Shown here in pieces: positions 54,705 through 62,043 of a stretch of DNA of 64,000 bases; position 1 is the stretch's first letter, and each line of letters begins with the position of its first letter. Source of the stretch: an uncultured Acidobacteriota bacterium (lineage in GTDB: Bacteria; Acidobacteriota; Vicinamibacteria; Fen-336); assembly GCA_902826455.1 (NCBI GenBank), contig CADEEV010000014.1:1-64000 (forward strand). The letters run 5' to 3'. The position numbers and the translations under genes were made by a program. Below the pieces are notes generated by a model that made no database searches, was not told where the DNA came from, and saw only the letters and a program-made list of their open reading frames with translations.

Positions 54705-56657
54705 ATGAAGGCAGACGACCCCGCCGGCAGCGCCGCCCGGAGCCGCATCGAGGCCTCCGTCCTCGCCGGGCTGCAGCGTTTCCGCGAGCAGCACTCCCCG
54801 TCCTCCGAGCCCGACGACCCGCCGGCACCCAGCCTCGCGATGCCCGGCGTGATCGCGGCCCTGCCGCGTCGCGCCGTCGACGAGAGGACGCCCCCGAAGA
54901 AGCAGCGGCGCCGCTCGGCCAGCACCGTCGAGTTCCGTGCCCGCACGCTGCCGACCGTGGGCCGGCTGTTCGTCTGGCTCGCCGGCGCCGCGCGTCTCGT
55001 CGCGGGCAACCTGAAGGACACGCTGCTCGGCCGCGACACGATCGCGCGGCGTGCCGTGCGCCTGCGCCTGGTGCTGCAGGGCATGGGGCCCACGTTCATC
55101 AAGCTGGGCCAGCAGCTCTCGATCCGGGCCGACATCCTGCCGTTCCAGTACTGCCAGGAACTGACGAAGATGCTCGACCGGGTGCCTCCGTTCCCGGTGG
55201 AGCACGCGCTCGGGCGCATCGAAGCCGTCGCGGGCCGCCCCATCCCCGAGATCTTCCGGACCTTCGACCCGGTGCCGATCGGCTCGGCGTCCATCGGCTG
55301 CGTGTTCCAGGGCATACTCCACGACGGCCAGAAGGTCGCCGTGAAGGTGCGGCGACCGGGCATCGGCGAGACTTTCGCCTCGGACCTGCGCGCCCTGGGC
55401 TGGCTCCTGGATCTCGCCGAGCAGCTCACGCTGCTCCGGCCCGGCACCACCCACGACGTGCGCTTCGAGCTGCAGAAGATGCTGTTCGAGGAGCTCAACT
55501 ACCCCCTGGAGGCGCGCTACACGGACCTCTTCGCGCGCCGCGCGAAGAAGAAGCGCCAGGATTACATCAACGCGCCCCGGGTGTTCTTCGAGCTCTCGGG
55601 CGAGGACGTGCTCACGACCGAGCACGTCTCCGGCGTGTTCCTGTGGGAGATCCTGGGCGCCCTCGACCGCGGCGACAGCGCCGCCATGGCGGCCTTCAGG
55701 GCCCAGGGCTTCGATCCCGAGGTGATCGCGAAGCGCATGATCCGCGCCTTCTTCTGGGAGACCCTCGAGAACATCTTCTTCCACGCCGACCCGCACCCGG
55801 CGAACATCGTGGTGCGCCCCGACAATTCCCTGGTCTTCATCGACTTCGGCTCGTGCGGCCGCTTCTCGGGCAAGGTCAAGCGCGCCTACCACCGCTTCCA
55901 GGAGTACATCTCGGCCGAGGACGTGAGCGGCATGACCGAGTCGGCCATGTCGATGATCGAGCCCCTGCCGCCCGTGGACCTGGAGCGCCTGACGCGGGAG
56001 ATCGAGGCCTTCTTCTGGGACTGGTTCTACGCGACGGAGAGCAAGCACGCCGAGTGGTGGGAGCGCTGCACGGGCCAGATGTGGATGAAGTTCCTGGGCA
56101 TCGCGCGGCGCTACGGCATCGCGATCAACGTCGACACGCTGCGCATGTTCCGCGCCACGTTCCTCTACGACAGCATCGCCATGCGCCTGCACAACAAGCT
56201 CGACATGAACGGCGAGTTCAAGGCCTACGTGCGCGAGCGCGGCGAGCGCGCGAAGCGCAGCGTCCGGCGCGCCTTGCGCAACCGCCTCGACAAGGGCCCG
56301 AGCACCCGCGACTACCTCGTCATCGAGGACCTGGGCCGACTGACGCGCCAGTTCGGGAACCGCGTGCAGCACATCCTCGACAGCCCCGACCACCGCTTCT
56401 TCGACATGCTGGGCAAGGCGGCCTACGGCATCTCCATGCTGTTGCGCTTCACCATCCTCGCGAGCGGCCTGCACGTGCTCGCGGTGCTCGTGATCAGCGC
56501 GGAGCGCTGGGCGACGTCGCGGCCCGTGGACCCGGCCGCGATCCTCGTGGGCCTCGTCTCGACCACGGCGTACCAGGTCGTCGTCGCGGTGTTCGTGCTG
56601 GTCGCCCTGCGCAAGGCGCTCTCGCGCCTCGAGGACCTCGACCTCGCGAAGCGGTAG
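54705..56657 (+). CDS. ABC1/UbiB-family protein kinase homologue with intact signatures
   Basis: 650 residues with two C-terminal membrane helices (LLRFTILASGLHVLAVLVIS, TAYQVVVAVFVLVALRKAL). Signatures: KLGQ at 133-136, Lys214 in VAVKVRRPG, EELNYPLEA, HADPHPAN with Asn367, DFG at 380-382. It is a clear paralogue of 40612-42471, with long matching text such as WEILGAL, ENIFFHADPHP and RPDNSLVF, but it retains the residues that the other lost. ABC1 proteins bind ATP and support coenzyme Q or lipid pathways, often as ATPases rather than true kinases. It is not accompanied by A or B small proteins. A 60-residue N-terminal extension is basic and disordered. Confidence 0.92.
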   Translation: MKADDPAGSAARSRIEASVLAGLQRFREQHSPSSEPDDPPAPSLAMPGVIAALPRRAVDERTPPKKQRRRSASTVEFRARTLPTVGRLFVWLAGAARLVAGNLKDTLLGRDTIARRAVRLRLVLQGMGPTFIKLGQQLSIRADILPFQYCQELTKMLDRVPPFPVEHALGRIEAVAGRPIPEIFRTFDPVPIGSASIGCVFQGILHDGQKVAVKVRRPGIGETFASDLRALGWLLDLAEQLTLLRPGTTHDVRFELQKMLFEELNYPLEARYTDLFARRAKKKRQDYINAPRVFFELSGEDVLTTEHVSGVFLWEILGALDRGDSAAMAAFRAQGFDPEVIAKRMIRAFFWETLENIFFHADPHPANIVVRPDNSLVFIDFGSCGRFSGKVKRAYHRFQEYISAEDVSGMTESAMSMIEPLPPVDLERLTREIEAFFWDWFYATESKHAEWWERCTGQMWMKFLGIARRYGIAINVDTLRMFRATFLYDSIAMRLHNKLDMNGEFKAYVRERGERAKRSVRRALRNRLDKGPSTRDYLVIEDLGRLTRQFGNRVQHILDSPDHRFFDMLGKAAYGISMLLRFTILASGLHVLAVLVISAERWATSRPVDPAAILVGLVSTTAYQVVVAVFVLVALRKALSRLEDLDLAKR

Positions 56658-56660
56658 GTC

Positions 56661-57518
56661 CTAGCCGCGCGCCTGGGCGGCCACGAGCTCCGCGATCTCG
56701 GCGGGAGCGTCTTCCGGCACGTAGTGCTTGCCGTTCAAGCGGTGGATCGTGGGCACGCCCAGCGCCTCCTGGCAGTCGCGTCCCTTGGTGGCGAGGGTCA
56801 GGGCGGGATCGTGCTCGCCCCAGACCACCTGGGCGGGATAGCGGCGCTCCTTCACGTGGGCGAGGATGCGGGACTCGTACGCCTCGGTGAGCTCGAAGGC
56901 CCGCATGATCTTGAGGAACGCGCGCCCGCGATCCTCGAGCTTCAGGATCTTGAGGTAGGCGAGGATCTCTTCCTTCGGCACCGGGGTCGCGACGCCCTGC
57001 AGGCGGAACAGGGTCTCGAAGGTGAAGCCCGACATGCCGCCCAGCCAGAGCTCGCCGAGCACGGGCACTGCGAACGGCTTCATGGGCCAGGAGCGCTTGA
57101 AGCTCGCGACCTTGATCATCGAGTTCATCACGGTGGCCGAGAGCACCCGCTCGGGCGCGCGCCGCGCCAGCTCGAACCCGATCGGCACAGCGATGTCGTG
57201 GAGCACGAGATGCGCACGCTTCAGCTCGAGGGCGTCCATGGCCGCGAGCGTCCAGCCGGCCAGGCTCGACCAGCTGTAGTCGAACGCCTCGGGGCGCTGG
57301 GCGAAGCCGAGCCCGGGGAAGTCGATCGCGACCCCGCGCAGGCCGCGGCTCGCGAGCTGCGGCAGCAGCTTGCGGAACAGGTAGGAGGACGACGGCACGC
57401 CATGGAGGCACAGCGCCACGTTGCCCTGGCCCTCCTCGAACACGACGCTGCCGACGCCTGCGGCCTGGAAGGGGCGGCCGCGGGAACGCCAGGCGGCGAC
57501 GACCTCGTCGACGGTCAT
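56661..57518 (-). CDS. Alpha/beta hydrolase, haloalkane dehalogenase/epoxide hydrolase-like
   Basis: 285 residues. The oxyanion motif appears as LHGVPSSSYLFRKLLP, the nucleophile elbow as LVLHDIAVPIGFELA with Asp in place of Ser, the late acid in VVWGEHDPAL and the His in LNGKHYVPEDAP. Asp nucleophiles occur in haloalkane dehalogenases and epoxide hydrolases, but these mostly have HDWGG, so the elbow here is unusual. A cap region lies at about 135-210. Convergent with the ABC1 gene (three-base gap) and divergent from the MDR oxidoreductase. Substrate unknown. Confidence 0.85.
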   Translation of the reverse strand: MTVDEVVAAWRSRGRPFQAAGVGSVVFEEGQGNVALCLHGVPSSSYLFRKLLPQLASRGLRGVAIDFPGLGFAQRPEAFDYSWSSLAGWTLAAMDALELKRAHLVLHDIAVPIGFELARRAPERVLSATVMNSMIKVASFKRSWPMKPFAVPVLGELWLGGMSGFTFETLFRLQGVATPVPKEEILAYLKILKLEDRGRAFLKIMRAFELTEAYESRILAHVKERRYPAQVVWGEHDPALTLATKGRDCQEALGVPTIHRLNGKHYVPEDAPAEIAELVAAQARG

Positions 57519-57600
57519 GGTGGGCCGAGCCTACACCAAAGAAGGGCTGCGCCGCCGCCGAAAAGCGTGGCACACTGCGCGCGTGGCGCTGCCCTCGTCG

Positions 57601-58593
57601 ATGCGCGCGGTCGTCCTGAAACGCTATTCGGCCGACCCGGGGGATCTCGTCTGCGAGGAGCGTCCCGTGCCGAGGCCCGGGCCCGGCGAAGTGCTCGTCC
57701 AGATCGCCGCCTCTCCCATCAATCCCTCGGATCTCGCGTTCATCGAGGGACGCTACGGCTTCGTGAAGCCGCTGCCCATCGTGCCCGGCATCGAGGCCGC
57801 GGGCCGCGTGGTGGCTGCCGGCAGCGGCCTCGTGCCGCGCCTGCGCCTCGGCAAGCGCGTGGTCTGCGCCGTCCAGGACAAGGGCGACGGCTGCTGGGCG
57901 GAGTACGCGGTCACCGCGGCCATGAACTGTCTGCCGCTGCCCGACTCGATCGACGACGAGGCGGCGGCCTCCATGCTGGTGAACCCCTTCACGTGCTACG
58001 CCCTCGTCCAGGAGGCGAAGAAGCGCGGCGCCCGCCACGTTCTCGCGTCGGCGGCCGGCGGCGTCCTCGGGCGCATGCTGTGGAAGTTCGGGGCGCGCGA
58101 GGGACTCGAGATCGTCGGGATCGTGCGGCGTCCCGAGCAGGCCGAGGAGCTGCGGGCCCGCGGCATGCGCCACGTGCTCGCGAGCGCAAGCTCGGACTTC
58201 GACGAGCGCCTGCGGGCCTTGTGCGCCGAGCTGCGGGTGAGTGTCGCGCTCGACGCCGTGGGCGGCGACACGACGGCCCGTCTCGCGACGGCCCTCGAGC
58301 CCGGCGGCGTCGTGCTCGTCTACGGTCAGCTGGATCGCGGGCCGGCCCAGGCCGACGTGCGCGAGCTGATCTTCCGGGGCAAGCGCATCGAGGGCTTCTG
58401 GCTCACGTCCTGGCTGAGACGCCAGTCCGTTCCCGGCACCCTCTGGGCCTGGCGCAAGATCCAGGCCCTCGCCGGCGACGACATGAAGGGCCAGGTGCGG
58501 GCCCGGCATCCCTTGACCGAGGCGCCGCTCGCCGTGAAGAGCTACCGGGAGAACATGTCGGGCGGCAAGGTCCTGCTCGTTCCCGGCCGCTGA
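57601..58593 (+). CDS. Zinc-free MDR-family oxidoreductase (quinone reductase-like)
   Basis: 330 residues from ATG 57601; a GTG at 57583 in the same frame is an alternative and would give a leaderless mRNA. Family features: MRAVVLKRYSADPGD, ASPINPSDLAFIEGRYG, PIVPGIEAAGRVVAAGSG, and a Rossmann region near ASAAGGVLGRMLWKFGAREG with ALDAVGGDTTARLATAL. The structural zinc cysteines are missing. Members reduce quinones or enones using NADPH. The C-terminal text (GFWLTSWLRRQSVPGTLWAW) suits a membrane-near or hydrophobic substrate. No operon partner on the same strand. Confidence 0.88.
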   Translation: MRAVVLKRYSADPGDLVCEERPVPRPGPGEVLVQIAASPINPSDLAFIEGRYGFVKPLPIVPGIEAAGRVVAAGSGLVPRLRLGKRVVCAVQDKGDGCWAEYAVTAAMNCLPLPDSIDDEAAASMLVNPFTCYALVQEAKKRGARHVLASAAGGVLGRMLWKFGAREGLEIVGIVRRPEQAEELRARGMRHVLASASSDFDERLRALCAELRVSVALDAVGGDTTARLATALEPGGVVLVYGQLDRGPAQADVRELIFRGKRIEGFWLTSWLRRQSVPGTLWAWRKIQALAGDDMKGQVRARHPLTEAPLAVKSYRENMSGGKVLLVPGR

Positions 58594-58606
58594 GCGCCGC
58601 CCTCGC

Positions 58607-59986
58607 CTAGAGCAGCGTCCCGCGCAGGATGTGGGCCGCCACCTGGAAGTAGATGACGAGGCCGGTCACGTCGACCAGCGTCGCGACGAAGGGCGCCGAG
58701 CTCGTGGCCGGGTCGAAGCCCAGGCGCCGCAGGATGAAGGGCAGCATGCTTCCCGAGAGCGTGCCGAAGCACAGCACGCCGATCAGGCTGAGCCACACGG
58801 TGATCGCGACGAGCAGGTAGTGCTCGCCGTAGTTGGCGAAGCCGAGGCGCTGCCAGAGCACGATGCGGGCGAAGCCGATCGCGCCCAGGCCGCCGCCCAG
58901 CACGAGGCCGGACAAGAGCTCGCGCCGGAAGACCCGCAGCCAGTCCCGATTCGTGAGCTCCTTGAGGGCGAGGGCGCGGATGATGAGCGACGCCGCCTGG
59001 GAACCCGAGTTGCCGCCGCTGCTGATGATGAGCGGCACGAACAGGGCGAGCACCACGGCCCGGGCGATCTCGTGCTCGAAGAAGCCCATCGCCGTCGCCG
59101 TGAGCATCTCGCCGACGAACAGCACGGCGAGCCAGCCGCCGCGCTTGCGGACCATGTCCCAGAACGAGACCTCGTCGTAGGGGGCGTCCAGGGCTTCGAC
59201 GCCGCCGAGCATCTGCATGTCCTTCGTGGCCTGCTCCTCGGCCACGTCGAGGACGTCGTCCACGGTGATGATGCCCAGCATGCGGCCGTCGCCGTCGGTG
59301 ACGGGCAGCGCGACGCGGTCGTACTTCTCGAAGAGGTGGAGGACCTCCTCGGCCGGCGTCGAGTCGATCAACGAGACGACGCCGGGGTCGGCGATGTCGG
59401 TGACCTTCGCGTCCGGGTCGGCGAGCACCAGTCCGCCGAGGCGCAGATCCTCGACGAGCTTGCCGTCGCGCTCGACGATGTAGATGACGTTCAGCGTCTC
59501 CTTGCCCTTGCCCTCGCGGCGGACGTGGGCGAGGGCTTCGGCCGCGCTCATGTCGGGGCGAACCGCCACGTAGTTCGGCGTCATGTACCGGCCCGCGGTG
59601 TTCTCGGGATAGCTGAGGAGCGCCAGGCTGTGCTTCATGTCCGAGGCCGGCAGCCGGCCGAGCAGCGCGTGGGCCACCGTGGCCGGCAGCTCCTCGAGGA
59701 CGCGGGTCCGGTCGTCGGGCGACATCTGGCTGACCATGCGGGCGAGCTGGGCGGGCTCCGTGCTGCGGATGACGTTCTGCTGCTGCTCGGGGGCGAGGTA
59801 GGCGAAGACCTCGGCCTTGTGGCGGCCGAGGAGCCGGAAGAGCACCACGGCCTCGTCGGGCTCGAAGAAGCCGATCGTCTCGGAGGCGTCGGCCGGGTGG
59901 AGGTCGGCCAGGGCGCGGCGCAGGGCGTGCCAGTCCCTCGACGCGAGGAGGGTCTTGAGCTCACCCACGCGTTCGTGTTCCACCAT
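58607..59986 (-). CDS. mgtE: Magnesium transporter MgtE
   Basis: 459 residues from ATG 59986 (GTG 59989 directly before it is possible). Layout: N-terminal helical domain with repeats (ALADLHPADASETIGFFEPD), two CBS domains (MTPNYVAVRPDMSAAEALAH; VSLIDSTPAEEVLHLFEKYD, GIITVDDVLDVAEEQATKDM), then five membrane helices with the pore motif PLIISSGGNSGSQAASLIIR. This is the full MgtE form, a magnesium-gated channel in the inner membrane. It precedes no partner; the gene upstream on the same strand ends 24 bases before it begins. Confidence 0.96.
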   Translation of the reverse strand: MVEHERVGELKTLLASRDWHALRRALADLHPADASETIGFFEPDEAVVLFRLLGRHKAEVFAYLAPEQQQNVIRSTEPAQLARMVSQMSPDDRTRVLEELPATVAHALLGRLPASDMKHSLALLSYPENTAGRYMTPNYVAVRPDMSAAEALAHVRREGKGKETLNVIYIVERDGKLVEDLRLGGLVLADPDAKVTDIADPGVVSLIDSTPAEEVLHLFEKYDRVALPVTDGDGRMLGIITVDDVLDVAEEQATKDMQMLGGVEALDAPYDEVSFWDMVRKRGGWLAVLFVGEMLTATAMGFFEHEIARAVVLALFVPLIISSGGNSGSQAASLIIRALALKELTNRDWLRVFRRELLSGLVLGGGLGAIGFARIVLWQRLGFANYGEHYLLVAITVWLSLIGVLCFGTLSGSMLPFILRRLGFDPATSSAPFVATLVDVTGLVIYFQVAAHILRGTLL

Positions 59987-60010
59987 CACTCCAGGAAAAA
60001 GGTTGCGGCG

Positions 60011-60472
60011 TCAGTCGATGATCGTGAGTTCCTTCACGGTCGCAGGCAAGGTCGCCGCGTCCGAGACGTAGCCCACGGCGCCGGGTTCCGCCGCCACGAA
60101 CGCGATCACGTCCTCGTCGCTCGTCTTCACCGGCGGTGGCTTCAAGGCCCCGGAGAACATCTGCTGCTGCCAATAGGTGCGCACGGCCACGATGGGCTGG
60201 CCCAGCACCTTGTCGGAGAAGCGGGAGCGGATCGCGGAGGTCATGGACTGGTCGACGGGCACCGCCGTGGGTCCGTGTCCCCAGCGCACGGCCTTGCGCA
60301 GGAAGAACGCCGCCGCGTCGGCGCGGCGGATCTTCGTCGCGGGGTTCGCGATCGGCACGATGATCTTGAAGCCCGTGGCCTGCGCCCGCAGCGTCGCCGC
60401 GCCCGCCAGACCCAGCGCCGCGAGCAGGCTGAGAACGACGACACGCCGCTCGTAGGTCCTGAGATCCTTCAT
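60011..60472 (-). CDS. Small exported PstS-like substrate-binding domain protein
   Basis: 153 residues, ATG 60472 overlapping the phosphatase-family stop (ATGA). Signal peptide (RVVVLSLLAALGLAGAATLR), then one lobe similar to phosphate-binding proteins (FKIIVPIANPATKIRRADAA, IRSRFSDKVLGQP, VIAFVAAEPGAVGYVSDAAT). It is only about half the size of a full PstS, so a single-lobe periplasmic protein. The coupling to an endonuclease/exonuclease/phosphatase lipoprotein could mean phosphate release followed by capture; this is inference. Confidence 0.8.
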   Translation of the reverse strand: MKDLRTYERRVVVLSLLAALGLAGAATLRAQATGFKIIVPIANPATKIRRADAAAFFLRKAVRWGHGPTAVPVDQSMTSAIRSRFSDKVLGQPIVAVRTYWQQQMFSGALKPPPVKTSDEDVIAFVAAEPGAVGYVSDAATLPATVKELTIID

Positions 60473-61296
60473 TGATGACTCCCGAGCCCCGGGGGCTCCA
60501 GCAGGAGAGTAGCCCAAACCGGGCGGTGGTCGCTCGCCTGGGTCGCCGCGCGCGCGACACCCGCGGCCTCGAGGCGATCGCCGTCCGCCAGGCCGCCCAC
60601 GAAGACGTGGTCGTAGGAGAACCAGGCGAGGCTCCGGCCGACGTTCTCGGTGGGCCAGCCGAAGCCCGCGGCGAGGAAGACGCGCCCCACCCCCTTGCTG
60701 TTGAAATCGCCGGCGACGATCACGGGCTCAGGGCTCGCCGCGGCGTCGGCGACGATCGTCTCGGCCTGGCGCCGGCGCCCGGCAGGGCTCGTGCCGAGGG
60801 GCGAGCCGAGGTGCGCGGAGTAGACCCGGAACACGCGGCCTGCGACCGCGACCCGCGCGATCGCCGCGACGCGGGCCCGATGGTTGAAACGGGCCCGGCC
60901 GGGAAGCAGGAGCTTGTCCGTCGCGAGGATGGGCCAGGGCGAGAGCACGGCGTTGCCGAACTCGCGGCCATCGCGGGGATTGCAGGAGGCCGGGACGTAG
61001 ACGTAGTTCATGCCGAGGGCGCGGGCCACCTCGTCGACGCCGGCCCCATCCATCTCCTGCATCGCCACGATGTCGGCGCGGCGCAGCGAGGCGTCGCTCG
61101 ACAAGGCCTGGACCGCCTCCTTCACCTTGCGCCCGTACTTGACGTTGTACGTGACGACGCGCAGCTCCCGGCCCGGCGCGGGCGCCAGGCCGTAGTGCCC
61201 CGCGAGGCGCGGGCCGGAGCGGTCGAGGTAGTTCTCGACGCTCGCGCAGGAGGCTCCGAGGAGCGCGAGCACGACGAGCGGAGTCCTGGCGGTCAC
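60469..61296 (-). CDS. Endonuclease/exonuclease/phosphatase-family lipoprotein
   Basis: 275 residues, GTG start, lipoprotein signal (VVLALLGASCASVENY). EEP-fold motifs: VVTYNVKYG, IVAMQEMDG (metal Glu), VYSAHLGSPLG, VIVAGDFNSKG (catalytic Asp-x-Asn) and a final SDHRPVWATLLL (His). All key residues are present, so it is probably an active periplasmic phosphodiesterase or nuclease. Targets in this family range from DNA to phosphoinositides and sphingomyelin. It starts 31 bases from the divergent transglutaminase-like gene. Confidence 0.88.
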   Translation of the reverse strand: MTARTPLVVLALLGASCASVENYLDRSGPRLAGHYGLAPAPGRELRVVTYNVKYGRKVKEAVQALSSDASLRRADIVAMQEMDGAGVDEVARALGMNYVYVPASCNPRDGREFGNAVLSPWPILATDKLLLPGRARFNHRARVAAIARVAVAGRVFRVYSAHLGSPLGTSPAGRRRQAETIVADAAASPEPVIVAGDFNSKGVGRVFLAAGFGWPTENVGRSLAWFSYDHVFVGGLADGDRLEAAGVARAATQASDHRPVWATLLLEPPGLGSHQ

Positions 61297-61311
61297 GGAC
61301 CAAGGCTAGCG

Positions 61312-61317
61312 TAGACT
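61312..61317 (+). promoter_or_regulatory. -10-like box (TAGACT) immediately before a start codon
   Basis: TAGACT in GCGTAGACTCCG ends ten bases before the ATG at 61328. Transcription would begin about four bases before the ATG, so the mRNA should be nearly leaderless. Confidence 0.45.
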
Positions 61318-61327
61318 CCGGGTCGCC

Positions 61328-61960
61328 ATGAGCCGCTCCGGGTTCTCGATGCGGGAAGAACGCCTCGTCCGGCGCCTGACGACGCCCCGCGCCGTCCAGG
61401 CCTGGCTCCACGCGCTGCCGTACAACCAGGAGAAGGGCGGCGAGACGCTGCGCACCTTCCGGGGCGTCGTGCGTCACGACGCGGCGCACTGTCTCGAGGC
61501 GGCGCTGTCGGCGGCGACCATCCTGGAGGTCCACGGCTATCCGCCGCTGCTGTTGACCTTCGAGTCGATCGACCTCCTCGACCACGTGATCTACCCGTTC
61601 CAGGAGCGCGGCCGGTGGGGCGCCGTCGCGCGGTCGCGCGATCCCGGTCTCCATGGGCGCAAGCCGGTCTTCCGGTCCCTTCGAGCCCTCGCGGCCTCCT
61701 ACATGGACACGTACGTGGACATGACCGGCCGCCTCACCGGCTACGCCCTCGCCGACCTGCGCGAGCTCGGGAGCTACGACTGGCGCCTGTCGACGCGCAA
61801 CGTCTGGAAGGTGGAGCGCTGGCTCGTGGACTACGAGTACCGGCCGCTGACGATGTCGGACCGTCGGTACCACGCTCTCCACGAGCGCTACAAGATGTTC
61901 AAGAGGCGCTACCCCGACCGCAAGCCGGTGTACTACCCGAGCCGCATTCACTGGATGTGA
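61328..61960 (+). CDS. Transglutaminase-like superfamily protein
   Basis: 210 residues, no signal peptide. The pattern HDAAHCLEAALSAATILEVH (Cys near 55), LLDHVIYPF with His about 30 residues later, and DPGLHGRKP fits a papain-like transglutaminase core. The C-terminal 60 residues are rich in Arg, Tyr and Trp (NVWKVERWLVDYEYRPLT, HERYKMFKRRYPDRK). Function unknown; cysteine protease, amidase or acyl-transfer activity is possible. Standing alone between divergent and downstream genes. Confidence 0.7.
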   Translation: MSRSGFSMREERLVRRLTTPRAVQAWLHALPYNQEKGGETLRTFRGVVRHDAAHCLEAALSAATILEVHGYPPLLLTFESIDLLDHVIYPFQERGRWGAVARSRDPGLHGRKPVFRSLRALAASYMDTYVDMTGRLTGYALADLRELGSYDWRLSTRNVWKVERWLVDYEYRPLTMSDRRYHALHERYKMFKRRYPDRKPVYYPSRIHWM

Positions 61961-62043
61961 GCTCGCCTCATTCCGGCCTCAGGCGGTCCACAAGCTTTCA
62001 CGAAACTTGTCGAGCGCGGCCGTCGTCCCCTTCGCAACACTCC

